Under the pieces are notes generated by a model that did no database searches, was not told the DNA's origin, and was given only the letters and a program-made list of their open reading frames with translations. The translations under genes and the position numbers were made by a program. A DNA stretch of 64,000 bases from Pyrocephalus nanus (lineage: Eukaryota; Chordata; Aves; Passeriformes; Tyrannidae), in assembly GCA_038380795.1 (NCBI GenBank), contig CM076281.1, forward strand, positions 1,302,001-1,366,000. The letters run 5' to 3'. Positions within the stretch are counted from its first letter, which is position 1, and each line of letters begins with the position of its first letter. Positions 1-12,448 of this stretch are shown piece after piece.

Positions 1-32
1 TGTATCTGAGGCATCTTCAGCGCAGCACCTGA

Positions 33-40
33 ATGCAAAT
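33..40 (+). promoter_or_regulatory. Perfect POU octamer ATGCAAAT in an AT-rich block
   Basis: An exact octamer lies in a block (about 1-90) rich in TAAT-type cores. It could bind OCT/POU factors. About two exact octamers are expected by chance in a window of this size, so this is only a candidate site. Confidence 0.25.
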
Positions 41-3000
41 CGTAGCCACGAGCAATTAAATACATACGTACCGTTAATTACGTGTTTACACACATCAAGC
101 ACATCCCTGACAGGCAGGAGGATGGGGCCCGGGGACAGCTCCTTGTGCCTCCCCGGTGCTCCCAGGACAGGGAGGGATGTGTGGGACACCTATGCTCCAC
201 CTCAGGTGGCATCTGAGGGACACCTGGCATTTCTTTGGTACCGGGCAGTGGCAGGTTTAACACCGCAACAGGAGGGGGGATTTAATCTTGACCTCCACTT
301 GCCTTCCCCGGGGCTGGGGAGATGAGAACAGGCTTACAGCACTTTATTATTTATTTTCCCGCAGCTCTGGTCAATCCTCTTTGCTCGGGCCTGGATGCCT
401 GCTGAGCATCCCAGGCCTGGGCCGCTGCGGCACCGCGGGCGTTGGGAGAAACAGCTGAGCTGCCCCGGCCGCAGCAGTCGGGGCTAAATATGGCTCCTGT
501 CAGCACGGCTGCCCCGGGACTTCCTCCCGTGCGGGACAGCCGGCTGGTTTTTCTTGTCTCCTGTTACAGATAATGCACAGGCCGGTCCCAAAGCCGCAGC
601 TCAGTGCAATGCTGGGGGGAGGAGGGACAGCAGGAGACACTCATGGGTTCCCAGCCTGCTGGCTCCCTTTGTGCAGCCCCAGGCAGGTCACCTGGCCCAG
701 CAACCACAGGGTCCTTGGCCCTCCCCGGGCATTTCTTCACCTTCTGAGAGCGTTGCAAAACAGTCCTTGTTCTGTTCCGAGTGACGCCTGCGGATGTTTC
801 GCGCCTCTCAGGCTTTTTTCCTTGAGACTCCGGTGCCAGAGTCAAGTGGTTATGTCAAAATCTGTTTGCACTTAAAACAAAAAAGAGTTTCTCAGCCCTG
901 TGACCCCAAAGGGAAGTTTGTGGCCATGTGCCTGGGGCTCGGCTGCCTGGAGAGGCCTGACCTGCTCGGGAGCACCTGCAGCTCAGACGGTCCATCTGCC
1001 TCAGGAAATTTGGAGCCCGCTTGGTTTTGACCCCCCTGTCTGCACCACGGGGGGACTCTGTGCTGAGGCACAGAGCTGGAAACCTGTGAAATACCACCCT
1101 TGCTCTGCAGAGGCTCTGAATTAAGTAAAACAGACCAAAAAAAGGAGCTAAAAGGGTTCTCCAGTGCGCGTGCAGCGCTCGCACCGGCCCGGCTCGCCTG
1201 GAGATGGTGTCTCTACTCAGCCAAGATGCTCTGCCCAGCCGTGGTGCGGAAGCAGCTGGATCATCCCCTGCTCCACCCCGCCTGCCACTGCCCCAGGGTT
1301 TCCCTCTCCTGCACTGTGTTCTGACCCTGGCACTGCCCTCAGCAGAGCCCGGAGCAGCCCCACTGGAGCAGAGGAGACACCACTGCTGCCCCTGGTTATT
1401 TTCCTCCCGGTGGCTCAGTTATTTTTGTTAACGCTTATTAAGGAAGACTTGGGAGAGCTCTTTGTTAAGGGCTCACACTCACTTCAATTAAAGGCTAAGA
1501 AAGCTACCCAAGCGTATCACTGACTCATCGGAGAAATCCCGACGAGCACGTAGCCGGCTAAACTCTGTTCTTGTTTTCACAACTGAAGAACCAAGAGGGG
1601 ATACAGGAACAAAACCTGTAAGACTCAAAGCTGAGCCAGAGCAGAGGGAAATGGAGTTGGAGCCCACTTCCCTCTTGGCAGTGCCCGGCTGAGCCCTCCC
1701 AGCCCCTCATCCTGCAGCCGAAAACAGAGCTGGGTTGGGAGCAGAACGAGCCGAGGTGCTGAGAGTCCCTGGGGGGAAGGAGCTCACGGGAGCTCTATTT
1801 AGAAAGGGCAAGTCTATGCCAAACCTGACGAACTTTCCTTTACCCAGAATTATAACTGGAAATCTAAAAAGCCACAGTGTTTGAAAACACATATTTACAT
1901 TATATATGCCCCAAAGCAGAATAAACAAAGGTTAGATTTGTAAACTCTCCGTCTTAATTAAAGCAGCGCTGCTTAGGACAAACCCACATAACAGGTGGCT
2001 TGAAGTGTTGTGTTATTTAATTTATACCTTCCAGCTCCCTTAGTCATCGAGCTGGGACAGCGATAGCATCAGCAGCCACCCCGCTGCGCCGGCACCGCGG
2101 CGAGTGCGCACAGGGAATTTCTAGGGCACGGGGAACCGGGTGGCCCATTTACCACCGTCCCGAGGCTGCGCTTTTCTGCCTTTTCAAACACAAATCTTCC
2201 CTCCTTCCTTCCTTCCTCAGCTCTTCCCACGTTGTTGGGAGGGATGTGAACACTGCTGGGGCTGCTGGGTGTCCCCTGCCACCAGTGCCAGAGCCGGGGC
2301 TGGTTGTAGGGAGCCTCCCAGGGACAGGCCAGCACTGCTGGGGCTGCCCCTCGGTGCCACAGCCACGCTGTGCCCAGTGCTGGCACCACCAAAATCCCCA
2401 CAGAGCCCGGCTGATTGTGTCCCTCCTGCCACCCAGCACACAGCTCCACTGTGCTCAGCCACGGAATAGTTCAGAAGGTGCCACGAGCTGTCCTGCCTGC
2501 TGGGATGGGATGCAGGGCTGGGGCAGGAGGACACAGATCCCCTGTGGGTGGGATGCAGATGTGTCTGTGCATCTCCCGTGGGTGTGGAGTGGATGAGAGG
2601 CTGCCCACAGAGTGTGTGCACCCACATCCCTTCCGTGCCCGGGACCTCCAAACCACGTCCCCCGGCCCCTGCTGACACGCCGTGCTCCAATTCCACCGGG
2701 CAAGTGTGTGCTTGCCCTGCTAAGAATAGAAACTGTTGTCAAATATTTCAGCTTTAGAGGAGCCCCTTTCTGCTCGTGCTCTGCTCCCTGAGCGACGTGG
2801 AGGGCTTTGAATTTCACAGCTCCTTGGGGCTGGAGAGCCCCGAGTGTGTAAATAAGCTGTGCTGCTGGTTCTGAGAATGTGCTCCCTGCAGGCAGTTTCT
2901 CTTCAGCTGCTTCCCAAGTTTGTGTCTTCTCTGCTTTCTCTGTTTGCAGCCTTGATTCCCTCTCAAACTGATCAGGGTCACTAAAAAAAGACAGTAAAAT

Positions 3001-3150
3001 ACATCTGTGGGAAGCAGATGTGGAAGCAGAGTGTGTGCCCACTGCAAGGATCAGCCATGGGATGATCCAGCATCCTCCAAAGAGCATCCCTGACCTGCAG
3101 CAAAACAAGGGTGGAAGGTGCTGTGGGGACAGACAACTCATTCAGCAGGC

Positions 3151-3221
3151 AGAGGGAAAGGGAAATGGAAACAGAAAGGGAGAAAGGAAAGGAAAGGGAA
3201 AAAGAAAGTGAAAAGGAAAGC
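3151..3221 (+). repeat. Polypurine tract (GGAAA-type)
   Basis: The plus strand is almost entirely A and G over about 70 bases, with only a few pyrimidines. The interval 3173-3208 is pure purine. Such tracts can form triplex DNA. No gene overlaps it. Confidence 0.75.
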
Positions 3222-4654
3222 TCTTGCCAGATAACTGCCCACAGCCATGGTCTCCCCCAGCCTTGGGGGTGGCAGTGATGCCCTGCCCGTGCCATGTCAG
3301 GGCCATCCCCAGCGCTGCCACTGCCGAGAGCACTGGAGCCTCCTCGTAACCGGCACATCTGAAAGATCGCTCCACTTTTCAGAAGAGGAAAATAGGATGC
3401 AGGAAATTACCAGCCAGCTCGGCTGAATCACTGAGGGAGGCAGGACAGGAATCAGAGGGGAAGCAGCGAGGAGCTGCTCAAAGGCAGGAGTGGCGGTGCA
3501 GGACTGGCAGGGATGGCTGAGCGCTGCCCCGTGCTCTGTGTCCAGGGGTTTGGCACCAAACTTCGAGGTGAGTCGCTGCAGTGATGGGATAAGGAGGGAG
3601 GGAAGCTGGAAAAGCCAGTGTGATGCCCAGGACAGTGTAGCCATGGTGCCAGGGCCACACATGTTGTTGTGGCAGCTGGGAGACCTCTGGCTCTGCGTGG
3701 AGCTGAGTGTCAGCTCCCACCACACCCTCCCTGTCCCAGGGCTCCTCAAGAGCCGGGCGATGCCTGCGCTCCCGCCAGGCAGGAAAAGCGTGATGGTTAC
3801 TCCATGCTTTAAGCATTCCCTGGTGAAAGCATTCCCGTGGCAAACTGCCCTGCAGTGGTCACTCCCTTCCCTGCTGTTCTCCTGAGCTCTTCCTTCCCTG
3901 CTGCACCCCCCCCACCCACTGTCCCTGCTCAGCCACGCTGCCACACCTGCTGTGGGAAACCCATCCTGCCTCCCTGGGGTTTCACCCCCCTCCCTAATCT
4001 CTGCCATCCCCCTGAATCCATCAGTCTCCTGTCCCCAGGGTGCCGCAGCAGGCGGATTCCCACTTTCCTGCGGCCTAAGCTTCACTTTCCCCGGCAGGGC
4101 ACGGGGCTGGCTCTGTTCCTCCACGGCTCCAACACTCCCTCCAGGCCCAGCACACGCCAGGGCCACGCGGGAGCCGCTCGGAGCTTCCTGCCGGGCAGGA
4201 GCAGCGGGAGCAGGGCTATGTTTAGCCCCGCGTCCGTCCGGCAGCGCCCGGGAAAGTGCCCTTATCTCTTCCCACCTCCTTGTCCTCGGCCGTGCCTGGG
4301 CTAATCTCTGCTTGGCACCTTGAGCGCCGGAGCTGCCACGAGCCACCAGCACCCGGCGGCCCTTTGTTGTTATTTTAGTGATCTCCGTCACAAGGTTTTT
4401 CCCACAGAACGCCCGCTGTCATCCCTGCCCTGGCGGAGCGGAAGAGCCGCTCTCCCGGTGGCCACGCCAGCCACAGGGATGCTGCTGGTGCTGTCACCAT
4501 CCTCAGCAGTGTGTGAAATTGCTGCCCGTGCCCCAGAGCTGGGGCTGCTCGTGGCTGCTGCCGCAGCTCTGCACACGTGGGGGGCTCCCCAGGGCAGCTG
4601 AGGGGTGCTCAGGGCCAGGCACTGATGCCACACGCTGTGGATCGCCCACACTGG

Positions 4655-4802
4655 ATATCAGAGCATGGGTTTGGGCTGAGAGGGATCTTAAAGCTCACCC
4701 AGATCCATCCCCTGCCATGGACAGGGACACCTCCCACTAGGCCAGGTTGTTCCAAGCCCCTGAACACTCCCAGGGATGGGGCAGGCACAGCTTCTCTGTG
4801 TC
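4655..4802 (-). mobile_element. CR1 LINE 3' fragment
   Basis: The plus strand reads as the reverse complement of a CR1 tail: an 'agggatcttaaagctcaccc' segment, then 'ccctgccatggacagggaca', 'ctcccactaggccaggttgt' and 'agggatggggcaggcacagc'. These phrases occur in the same order in the other minus-strand CR1 copy at 55186-55445. The copy is 5'-truncated and non-coding. Confidence 0.75.
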
Positions 4803-6274
4803 TATACGATTTACATAAGATTTACACACGATTTGCACAGAGACTTGCAGATACACAGCAACTTCTGTCTCCTACAGGACGTTTCAGAGCCCTCCTGGCA
4901 GGTGCTCACGGCCCCCTGCTCACCCCACACTGCCCTCGGTACTTCACCTTTGAGCTACTGCTGCTCTCCAGGAAAATATTCCCAGTTTGATTCAAAAACT
5001 TCCCGAGCCAGAGCCTGTACCAATTACTTAGCAGCGTGCTGCTCCGGTTAATCACCAGTGACCATTTTTAGTAATAATTCCTGCGGGGCCGAGGACTGCA
5101 GAGAAACATCCGCTCCTGCCTTGCTCCCCTTCCCACCATCTGCCCGGCTTCTCCCGGGCACGGGATGTACAGCAGCAGGCACATAAGGTCAGTGCATTTA
5201 GGGAAAAAACACGGCCACTGAATTAGAGCAGCCGAGCCAGCGAGGAAATCCTAACGCTAATCCCTGATCTTTCACTGACACACACGGCAAAGCTCGGCCC
5301 AGCCGGCTGCTTCCCTCCTCCCCGGCCACAGCTGGAAAACACGGATAATGCTGCATTACCTTCCCTGCAGGGCTGCTGCGATTAATAGCAGCAGAGAGCT
5401 CCGAAATCCTTCAGGGATGGGGCTGGCAGGGATTAATACCCGGCAAGATGGTCCCCCGGGCCCCTTTGCCAACACTGTGCCCCATTTTCTTTATTCTTAG
5501 CTATTTACTTTTATTTTTTTTTTTTCTGGGACCTGGGTGTTGTTTAATCTCATTTGGCAGCTATGGATTGTCTCCAAAATAATCAATGTTTGTGCATTCA
5601 TCTGCATCGCTCAGCTGATCCCACGGGGATGAACATCCAGCGCTGGCAGGAGCCTCGGGCAGAGCATCCCTGCTCCCACCAGCCAAGGAACCAACTTTCC
5701 TCCATGTTTCCGAGGGGGGGAACAAAACCTTTGGTGGTACCAGGCAGCTCTGCCTCAAATTAATTTCGGTGCCATCGGGAAAATATCATCCTGTATCATC
5801 CTGCAAGTCAGGCAGGGAATGATGCTGCCCCTGCCTCCCCCCCTCCTGCCTGAGCCCCGTGTACTGCAAAGGCACGCACGTGTGAGGATGGAGAATCAAT
5901 GGATCCAGAGTCAAATCCAGCACGGAGCTGCCCAGAGGAATTTTCTCCCCGTGTTTCAACCGGTATCAAAAGTAACCAGAAAAAGAGAGCCCTGCCCTTT
6001 GTCAGGAGGAAAATACCCAGAGTTCAGCAAACTGCCAAGTTCTTCGTGTTTGAATTTCCGCTGGCAGCTGCTCCCTGCAGCATCCCAGCCGGTCCAGCAC
6101 CCTGTGGGGGCCGGGGCTCCAGGCTGGCAGCCCTGCCCGGCTCTGCAGCCGCCTGCTCAGGGCTCGTCAGACCTGGCTCGTCCCTGGCTGCACAGAGGGA
6201 GAGCGAGAAACGGGGTTCTCGAAAAAAAACCACCAGACCCGAAGCGTGAATCGCGGCTGAGTCACCGAAACACG

Positions 6275-6400
6275 AAACTCACTTAAGGGATGAATTAGAG
6301 CTATTAGAATACAGAGGTAATTACTCATGCGAACAATGCCCTGCTCGACTCTTTAATGATTACACAAATTAGTGCATAAAATTATGTTAATGGCCCTGCA
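6275..6400. promoter_or_regulatory. AT-rich block resembling a conserved non-coding element
   Basis: This is a roughly 125-bp island rich in homeodomain-type cores (TTAATG, TAATTA, AATTAG, TTAATG again) between GC-rich flanks. It has no coding sense. Its function is inferred from composition alone. Confidence 0.3.
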
Positions 6401-6504
6401 ACCGGCACATACACCCCGCCGGCCCGGTGGGAGGGGACGAGCAGAGTTAAACCAGGGCCCCCTCAGCACCCAGGAGCGAGGTGAGGGAATGCCACGAGAG
6501 GCTG

Positions 6505-6880
6505 AAGCCCATCCCACAGCTCTGCTGGGCTCCGTGCCGGGCCTGTCCTGCAGTTCTGCCAGGCTCCATGTCCATCCCATGGCTCTGCCAGGCTCCAGGC
6601 CCATCCCAAGGCTTTGCTGGGCTCCATGCCCACCCTGCAGCTCTGCCTGGCTCTGTCTCCATCCCACCCCGCAGCTCTGCCATCCCATCCCATGGCTCTG
6701 CTGGGCTCTGTGCCCATCCTGCGGCTCTGCTGAGCTCCATGACCATCCCACAGCTCCAGGCCCATCCCATGGCTCTGCTGGGCTCTGTGCCCATCCCGCA
6801 GCTCCGGCAGGCTCCGTGCCCGTCCTGTCCCATGACTCTGCCAGGCTCTGTGCCCATCCCATCCCATCCCGCAGCTCAGC
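6505..6880 (+). repeat. Degenerate minisatellite, 'catcccatggctctgctggg' family
   Basis: Units of roughly 25-45 bp repeat a 'cccatcccatggctctgc' core followed by 'tgggctctgtg'. There are about ten copies with variable spacing. The array keeps frames open on both strands, which explains several long meaningless ORFs here. Confidence 0.85.
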
Positions 6881-7279
6881 CGGGCAGGACAAAGCGCTGC
6901 GAGGCAGGCGCAGTGCGGGTGGTTCATCAGCCTGACTCTCCTTCGGGCCTGCGGGACAGGGATTTTAGGGAACATCTGTTACGCAGGGAACTTCCTGGTG
7001 CCTTCATTTTTCCGAATAATTCAGCTTTCTCCTTGGAACAGCTCCAAGTGCAGTTCCAGATAAACTGCTCTTCCCTGCGCAGGTGCAGCGAGGATCATCC
7101 TGCACTTGGCACGGGGGACTCCTGCCAAAGCTGGGGCTGTTTTTAGCCAGGCTAGAAATGACTCCGGTTTTGCTGCACAGTTAAAACCCTGCTGTTACCA
7201 GAAGCAAGAAACCTCACGGCACAACCAGCACGCACAGATCACTGAATGAATCCCCTGTTCCAAAGCAGAAGTTTCTGTT

Positions 7280-7336
7280 CAAAAAAAAAAAAAAAAACAA
7301 ACCCCAAAACCTCAAACAAACAACGAAAAACCCCCC
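7280..7336 (+). repeat. A-rich low-complexity stretch
   Basis: A run of about 17 A is followed by (CAAA)/(CCCCAAAA)-like sequence ending in a short C run. No adjacent retrogene or SINE body was recognised. Confidence 0.7.
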
Positions 7337-8059
7337 AAACTGCGGTTTCTGGGAGAAACCACAAGTTTTCTAACCGTTTCTATTTCAGCCTAATGTTGGG
7401 TATATTAAGTACAGGGCTATCAGGACGGTGTGCAGTTAAGGAGGAGAGAGATTCCCTCCCTGTCCTTCCCCAAGTGTCTGCACAATGAAGGCAGTATCGG
7501 CAGCTGTGCAGCCCAGGGCGGCACAGAGGGGCCACACAGCCCCGGGGGCACAATCGCCCTCAGTTGTACCAACAAAGCGGCTCTATCGGAAGCGCAGGAG
7601 CGTCGGAACAGGCAGATTCCCTGCTGGAATGGCTGAGCTGCTCCAGCGCTGCCGGGTAAAAGCCCGGTGGCACCGGGGAGGGAAAGCTGCCTGCTCACTG
7701 CCACAGGGGCGTGCAGCAGAAACACCCCTGGCCTTGGCATGGAAGAGTTATTTAGGAGAGGGGGTTACATTTGGTTGTCCCCTCTGCTCTAACAGAGGTA
7801 ATTCCGTCTCTAATTCCCACCCCTCTCCATCTTCAGAGAGCGCAGACGCTCAAAACCCTGAGTTTTGGGAAGAACACATTCATAAAAGAAGACACTTGGT
7901 GCCTTGGTTTGGATCTGTTACAATCCTAGGAAATTTGCTCCCAGGAGATGTGCTGGCAGAGCAGCCACCACGGCTGCCTGGCTGCCTGCAGAGCCTGCTC
8001 CCACTGATGCACCGGGATACTGAAACAAATGGAAGTTTTACCCAACAGCCCCAGCCAGG

Positions 8060-8135
8060 CGAGCTCTGGAAGCAGCTCTGGAAGCAGCTCTGGAAGCAGC
8101 TCTGGATGCAGCTCTGGAAGCAGCTCTGGAAGCAG
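8060..8135 (+). repeat. 12-bp tandem repeat (ctctggaagcag)
   Basis: Six near-perfect 12-bp units lie in tandem, one with an A-to-T change (ggatgcag). The period is a multiple of three, so the array translates as Ser/Gly- or Trp-Lys-Gln-Leu-type repeats without being a gene. Confidence 0.9.
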
Positions 8136-9109
8136 ATTCCCTGTGAGGGAAGGCAAGAGGGAGCTGACTCAGGCTTGTTTTCATCCACAGCCCAAGAAGC
8201 CAAAGGGGGGAAGAGATGGCAGCGGGTTCCCCAGGCTGTGCCAGGCAGGAGTGCTGCTCCCAGCACCCGCTGACTCCTCACCATCTCCGTCACGTCGTTA
8301 ATGAACTCGTAACATGGTGTAATTAAAACCTGAGAGTGTGTCAGGAGGCACAGCCTCCTCCAGTTAACTTTTTCTAGCGCTGTCAAACCTGGTTTATAGC
8401 AGGTTTCTGAGACATTAATTTAATTCCTCTATTTTATGTCAATCAGAGAACACGGTGATCCCCCCGAGGATGGTGAAACACGCTGGATCAGAACCCAAAA
8501 TTAAAACACGGGGCACTTGGGGAAAGCCTTGCTTCACCCCGTGGCTTTCCTGCTCCACCACCCCCTGCCTGGCTGCTCACAGCACGACGACAGAAACAAT
8601 TTCACAGGAAAAGAGCTGAAATGATCCAGAGCTCCACACTGGGAACAGGTTTTTTACAGCATCTCAAAGTGCTTTACAAACCCCACAGCTGGGACACAGA
8701 GGACAGAGCGAGTGGGTGATGATGGGGTAGTCACAGGAACTCCGAGGACCCACAGCCACCTGAGCTCTCCCCTCAGAGGGGAACCCCAAAATGAGAGAGG
8801 GAACTCATCAATGCTCCATTCCCTTCTGTTCCCAGGTGAAATGGAAATGCACCTTACAGGAAGGCGACACACTCCACAAATCCCAACACTGAGGAACGCT
8901 GCGTGACCTCCTGCTCCTTGGAGTCAGTGCCCTCTCGTGTCCCCCCAGGGAGGATCAGCCTTTCCACAGGCTGATCCAAACCACTGACATAATCTCGGAA
9001 GCAAACAGTCCTCGGGAATTTCCCGCTCCAGTAGCTGATCCATAGTGAGAGCTGGAGCACATCCTGCACCCGCCGGCTCTGCAGCACCAGGACCGGGCTC
9101 GAGCCACGG

Positions 9110-9257
9110 CAGCCTTCCTGCACCTCCAGCACATCCCTTGCACAGGGAATTCCATGTTACAGCCTTCCTGCACCTCCAGCACATCCCTTGCACAGGGAAT
9201 TCCGTGTTACAGCCTTCCTGCACCTCCAGCACGCCCCTTGCACAGGGAATTCCGTGT
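9110..9257 (+). repeat. 50-bp tandem repeat, three copies
   Basis: Copies begin at 9110, 9160 and 9210. Each opens with 'cagccttcctgcacctccag' and closes with 'gcacagggaattccgtgt' or the 'ccatgt' variant. They differ at only a few bases, so the expansion is recent. Confidence 0.95.
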
Positions 9258-10284
9258 CTTAAAATCAGTTGAACCACTCCTGAAGTTGGTGCTCCATGTG
9301 TTAACAAGCTCCTGCTGAATCTGTTTAGGGGCACAAGCTCTCCTTGGACTCCCTGGGTCAGACCTGACCCTCGTTATTTCAGAGCAGGGACTGTGACCCC
9401 TTTGTCTGTTGGGGTCCTTCACTCCTCCATTCCCAGGGGTCACTTTCTTCTCAAGCTGGAGCAATCCTCCCAAACTCCAGTCCTGGCAAACCAAACTCTT
9501 CAGGTTTTCCCTTGTGAGACAGAAGGTTTTTCTTGTTGAGCACATCCAGAAGCCTTGTTTTAAAACCACTGTTTCACCTTTCCTCAACACAGGTGATGGA
9601 ACAGAGCAATCCTGTTCCCAGAGTTTGGGGGCTTTAGGGCCAAACTTGCCCTGTTTTCCCCAGCACAACCCCAGGCAGCCCACGCTGCCCACTCTACTCC
9701 CTGGTTTCCCACATCCTAAGAAACTTCTCTGACAAGTCACCCACCTTCCCACAAGGCCACAGCCTCCTCTGGGCATCCACCTTCCACCTGGGGATGGTGC
9801 CATGTCCAGCCTGGCCACATCCACCACAGGGGTGCAATTCCCTGTGCCCACAGCTCCCTGATTACACCACTGTCCCAGCTCCTGCATAACCATCCTTCCT
9901 CAGCTCCTGCTCCCTGCCCCATCCACCCTCACCAGGAAGGGCCATACAGACCAGTCCTATCCCAATTTACCCTCGGGAGCACAGTGGGAGCAGCACCAAG
10001 CCCACGAATCTCCCCTTTCCCCCATGTGCTCTCCCCTCCTCATTAACATTCCCATTAACACCTCCTCCTTAAAGCAGTGGGAATTCCTCCCTTTGCCCTC
10101 CCCATACACCGAATTCCAGCCATTTCCCAGGGAACTGATCCTTGGCTGAGGAGCAGCTCAAACACGGGCGCTTCCTGCGGAACACTCCGGCTCTGTTGCA
10201 CACAAAAGCCCTTTGTCTGGGACCTCTGGATTCCCGAAGAGAGGGCGGCGGGCAGGACGAGACTCCGCGACCAACGATGACACC

Positions 10285-12253
10285 GGGCGTGTTTTTGTAA
10301 AAATTTTATTTGTCAAAGAAAAAAAAAAGCAATGGCCAATTGAAACCTACGTCATCTTTAAACTCCAATTTTGGTCTTTAAATTTAGAGAAATGACTTAT
10401 TTACGTTTTTTTTTTTTTTTTTTTAAACAAACCCCCCTTTTTCCCCTTTAAGGTTTACCATCTACTCGTGCTGAATCCTTCCAAGGAGATTGCTCCAGCG
10501 TACCTCTCCAGGTCCTCGCTTTGCTCCTTTTACCAAAAAAATGCAAAACTCCATCGTGCATCTTAAGGGCTCCAATCGTCAAAAATAGGAAAAAAAATAT
10601 CTTTGGAATAGCCAATTGAGTTGAATAAAAAAAATCCACACGAATGCGGTTTGGTTGGGGCAGGAATCCACTCCTATGTTCCTGGTAATTTGATCCCGCT
10701 CCATGAATCCTTGTAATTCAGCCTCCCTATCCTATCCACATTATGATTTGAATCCAATGATCCAGCTCCAAGGATTGGGATCCAGTGAGCCCTCTCCAAT
10801 CCAAACCTTTATAACCAGCAAAACCAAAAAAGAGGAGGCAAAAAGTTAGATACTGTAATGAAAAAATAGGATTCTGGGGAATGATCAGTTATGTTTGCCA
10901 TCAATTAATTCAGATGTACAGTAATAACTATCAATTCCCCAAAACAAACTTTCCAATGGTGATGCTCAGATAATTCTTTCAGAAATGTTAATTACTATTT
11001 GGAGGAAACATTGTAAATATTTACAATATGTCAACTGGAAATGCCAACATACTCAGCGCATTGGTGGGCTAGGAGGTTTTGTGGTTGTAAAAAATGGTTT
11101 TATTAAACTGGAAAAGCTTTTAACTGCTCGGTCTATCCACCTACTACGGAATGGCTGGACTACAGCTGCACTCCCAGCTGGAGGGAACGTTAACAATCGG
11201 TGTTTTCACACGGATCGTGAGTCAATCGTGAATTAGTCTGAGGGGGCAGGGCTGAGACTTAAATTATTCCCCACTAGGTTTGCTTTTTTTTTTTTGCTTT
11301 CATTCTGGTACTTATAAAAATGCAACAGCCACGCTGTATCAGTCACACAGAGGACATGCAGATTTTAGCAGTATTGATATTATACTCTGATTGCAAGTTC
11401 TACTACAAGTGTACGGATACTACGGACATGGACACTTGTAACCAAACGCTGCGGGACAAATGAACCAATACTCCCCCCCGGCCCCGGTTACTCCTTTAAA
11501 AAACTAGAATGGAATAGAGAATTACAAAAGCAGGGATCTGGCCACAATTGCCCCCCCGAGAAGAGGAGTTTTAAAGGAGAAGAGCAATCGCAGCCTGCGG
11601 TCACGGAACATGCCTGAAGCGACACGTGGGGACACGTATGTGCTCGGCCTCAATTCCCCTGTCTCTCAGTATAAGGTCAATACTGCCAAGTTCATCTGTG
11701 ACAATAGCACTTGGAGTCATACCATTGCCTCCATTATTGATCTGATCCTCCTCAATCCTCCTTTTGACAATCCTAAAATGATTGACATGTGCTCCACAAT
11801 CCTTTAATCCAAAGCATTCTTAATCCATCTCTTCAGATATGTCTACAGAAAGACACACGAAAAGGCAAGATAAAATGTAAGATCCCCCAGAAGAGACAAG
11901 TTAGCCACAAACATCCCAACATCCCCAGCTCGTCTCGACCACAGCGGAACACTGAGACATTTACACAGCAATACCACGGCTCCAAGAATGTTGGTATTGA
12001 ACTAGAACTAAACCGGAACAATCCTGACTGACAGCAATTAAAATACAATTTACCAAAGACAGGAGGGGAATGTTGGTGTCGAGGAGCAAATACTCACTAG
12101 GGATTTTACACAAGAATGCAATTCAACACTTCAGCCAATTCGAGTAAAACAGTTGGAATTTTTTTAAAAAAAAAATAATAATGAAAGACTGTACTAAGTA
12201 AAGAAAACTGTGTACAACATGGGGTTCTACAAAAAGATCAGAGCTAGTGATGT
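10285..12253 (-). other. SRSF1: SRSF1 3' untranslated region
   Basis: The SRSF1 stop codon is at 12254-12256. On the minus strand the sequence beyond it is AT-rich, with long T/A runs (for example about 10408-10424), and it ends at an AATAAA signal at 10305-10310. The bases around that signal match my memory of the mammalian SRSF1 mRNA end. The long SRSF1 3'UTR is known to be strongly conserved and to contain introns whose splicing causes nonsense-mediated decay, so that SRSF1 limits its own level. I cannot place those splice sites here by eye. Plus-strand ORFs in this interval are not genes. Confidence 0.75.
10305..10310 (-). terminator. SRSF1: SRSF1 polyadenylation signal AATAAA
   Basis: TTTATT on the plus strand gives AATAAA on the gene strand. 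Cleavage is expected 10-25 bases further on, near 10285-10295. Confidence 0.7.
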
Positions 12254-12448
12254 TTATGTACGAGATCGGGATCTGCTGTGGCGGGGAGAGTAGCGTGGAG
12301 ATCCTCTGCTTCTTCTTGGGGAATAACTGCGGCTTCTGCTGTTGCTGCGACTACGGCTCCTGCTACGACTACGGCTGCGGGACCGAGATCTTCCATAGCT
12401 TGGGCTTCTTGGGCCATCAACTTTAACACGGATGTAGGCAGTTTCTCC
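12254..12448 (-). CDS. SRSF1: SRSF1 coding exon 4 (RS domain) with stop
   Basis: Residues 185-248 plus TAA. It begins [12 protein letters not shown] and continues as the RS domain ending in SRSRSRT. The acceptor is AATAG|GG. Codons for Arg and Ser alternate between CGN/AGR and TCN/AGY, so the RS run is not a simple DNA repeat. Confidence 0.97.
   Translation of the reverse strand, partial: GETAYIRVKVDGPRSPSYGRSRSRSRSRSRSRSRSNSRSRSYSPRRSRGSPRYSPRHSRSRSRT

Larger units (their letters stand above)
1..10284. other. Gene-free region downstream of SRSF1
   Basis: No open frame here looks like a known protein, and no convincing exon set with GT-AG junctions was found. Long frames, such as the one on the minus strand at 3297-4391, lie in GC-rich DNA and have no recognisable domain. 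The stretch holds a purine tract near 3151-3221, a CR1 tail near 4655-4802, three tandem-repeat arrays (6505-6880, 8060-8135, 9110-9257) and AT-rich blocks that stand out from the GC-rich surroundings (about 1-90, 1395-1640, 1790-2060, 5040-5560, 6275-6400, 8285-8480). In human, VEZF1 lies on this side of SRSF1, but none of its zinc-finger exons was recognised. Confidence 0.6.

Noticed and set aside
3297..4391. 364-codon minus-strand ORF
   Set aside because: No domain or compositional sense, no start context, and it overlaps GC-rich repeats. Long frames arise by chance in this composition.
6353..7146. Long ORFs on both strands, 136-221 codons
   Set aside because: They are translations of the degenerate minisatellite and repeat the same short peptide in every frame.
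1..10284. VEZF1 exons, expected near SRSF1 in other vertebrates
   Set aside because: No C2H2 zinc-finger pattern was seen on either strand. The gene may lie beyond the left edge.
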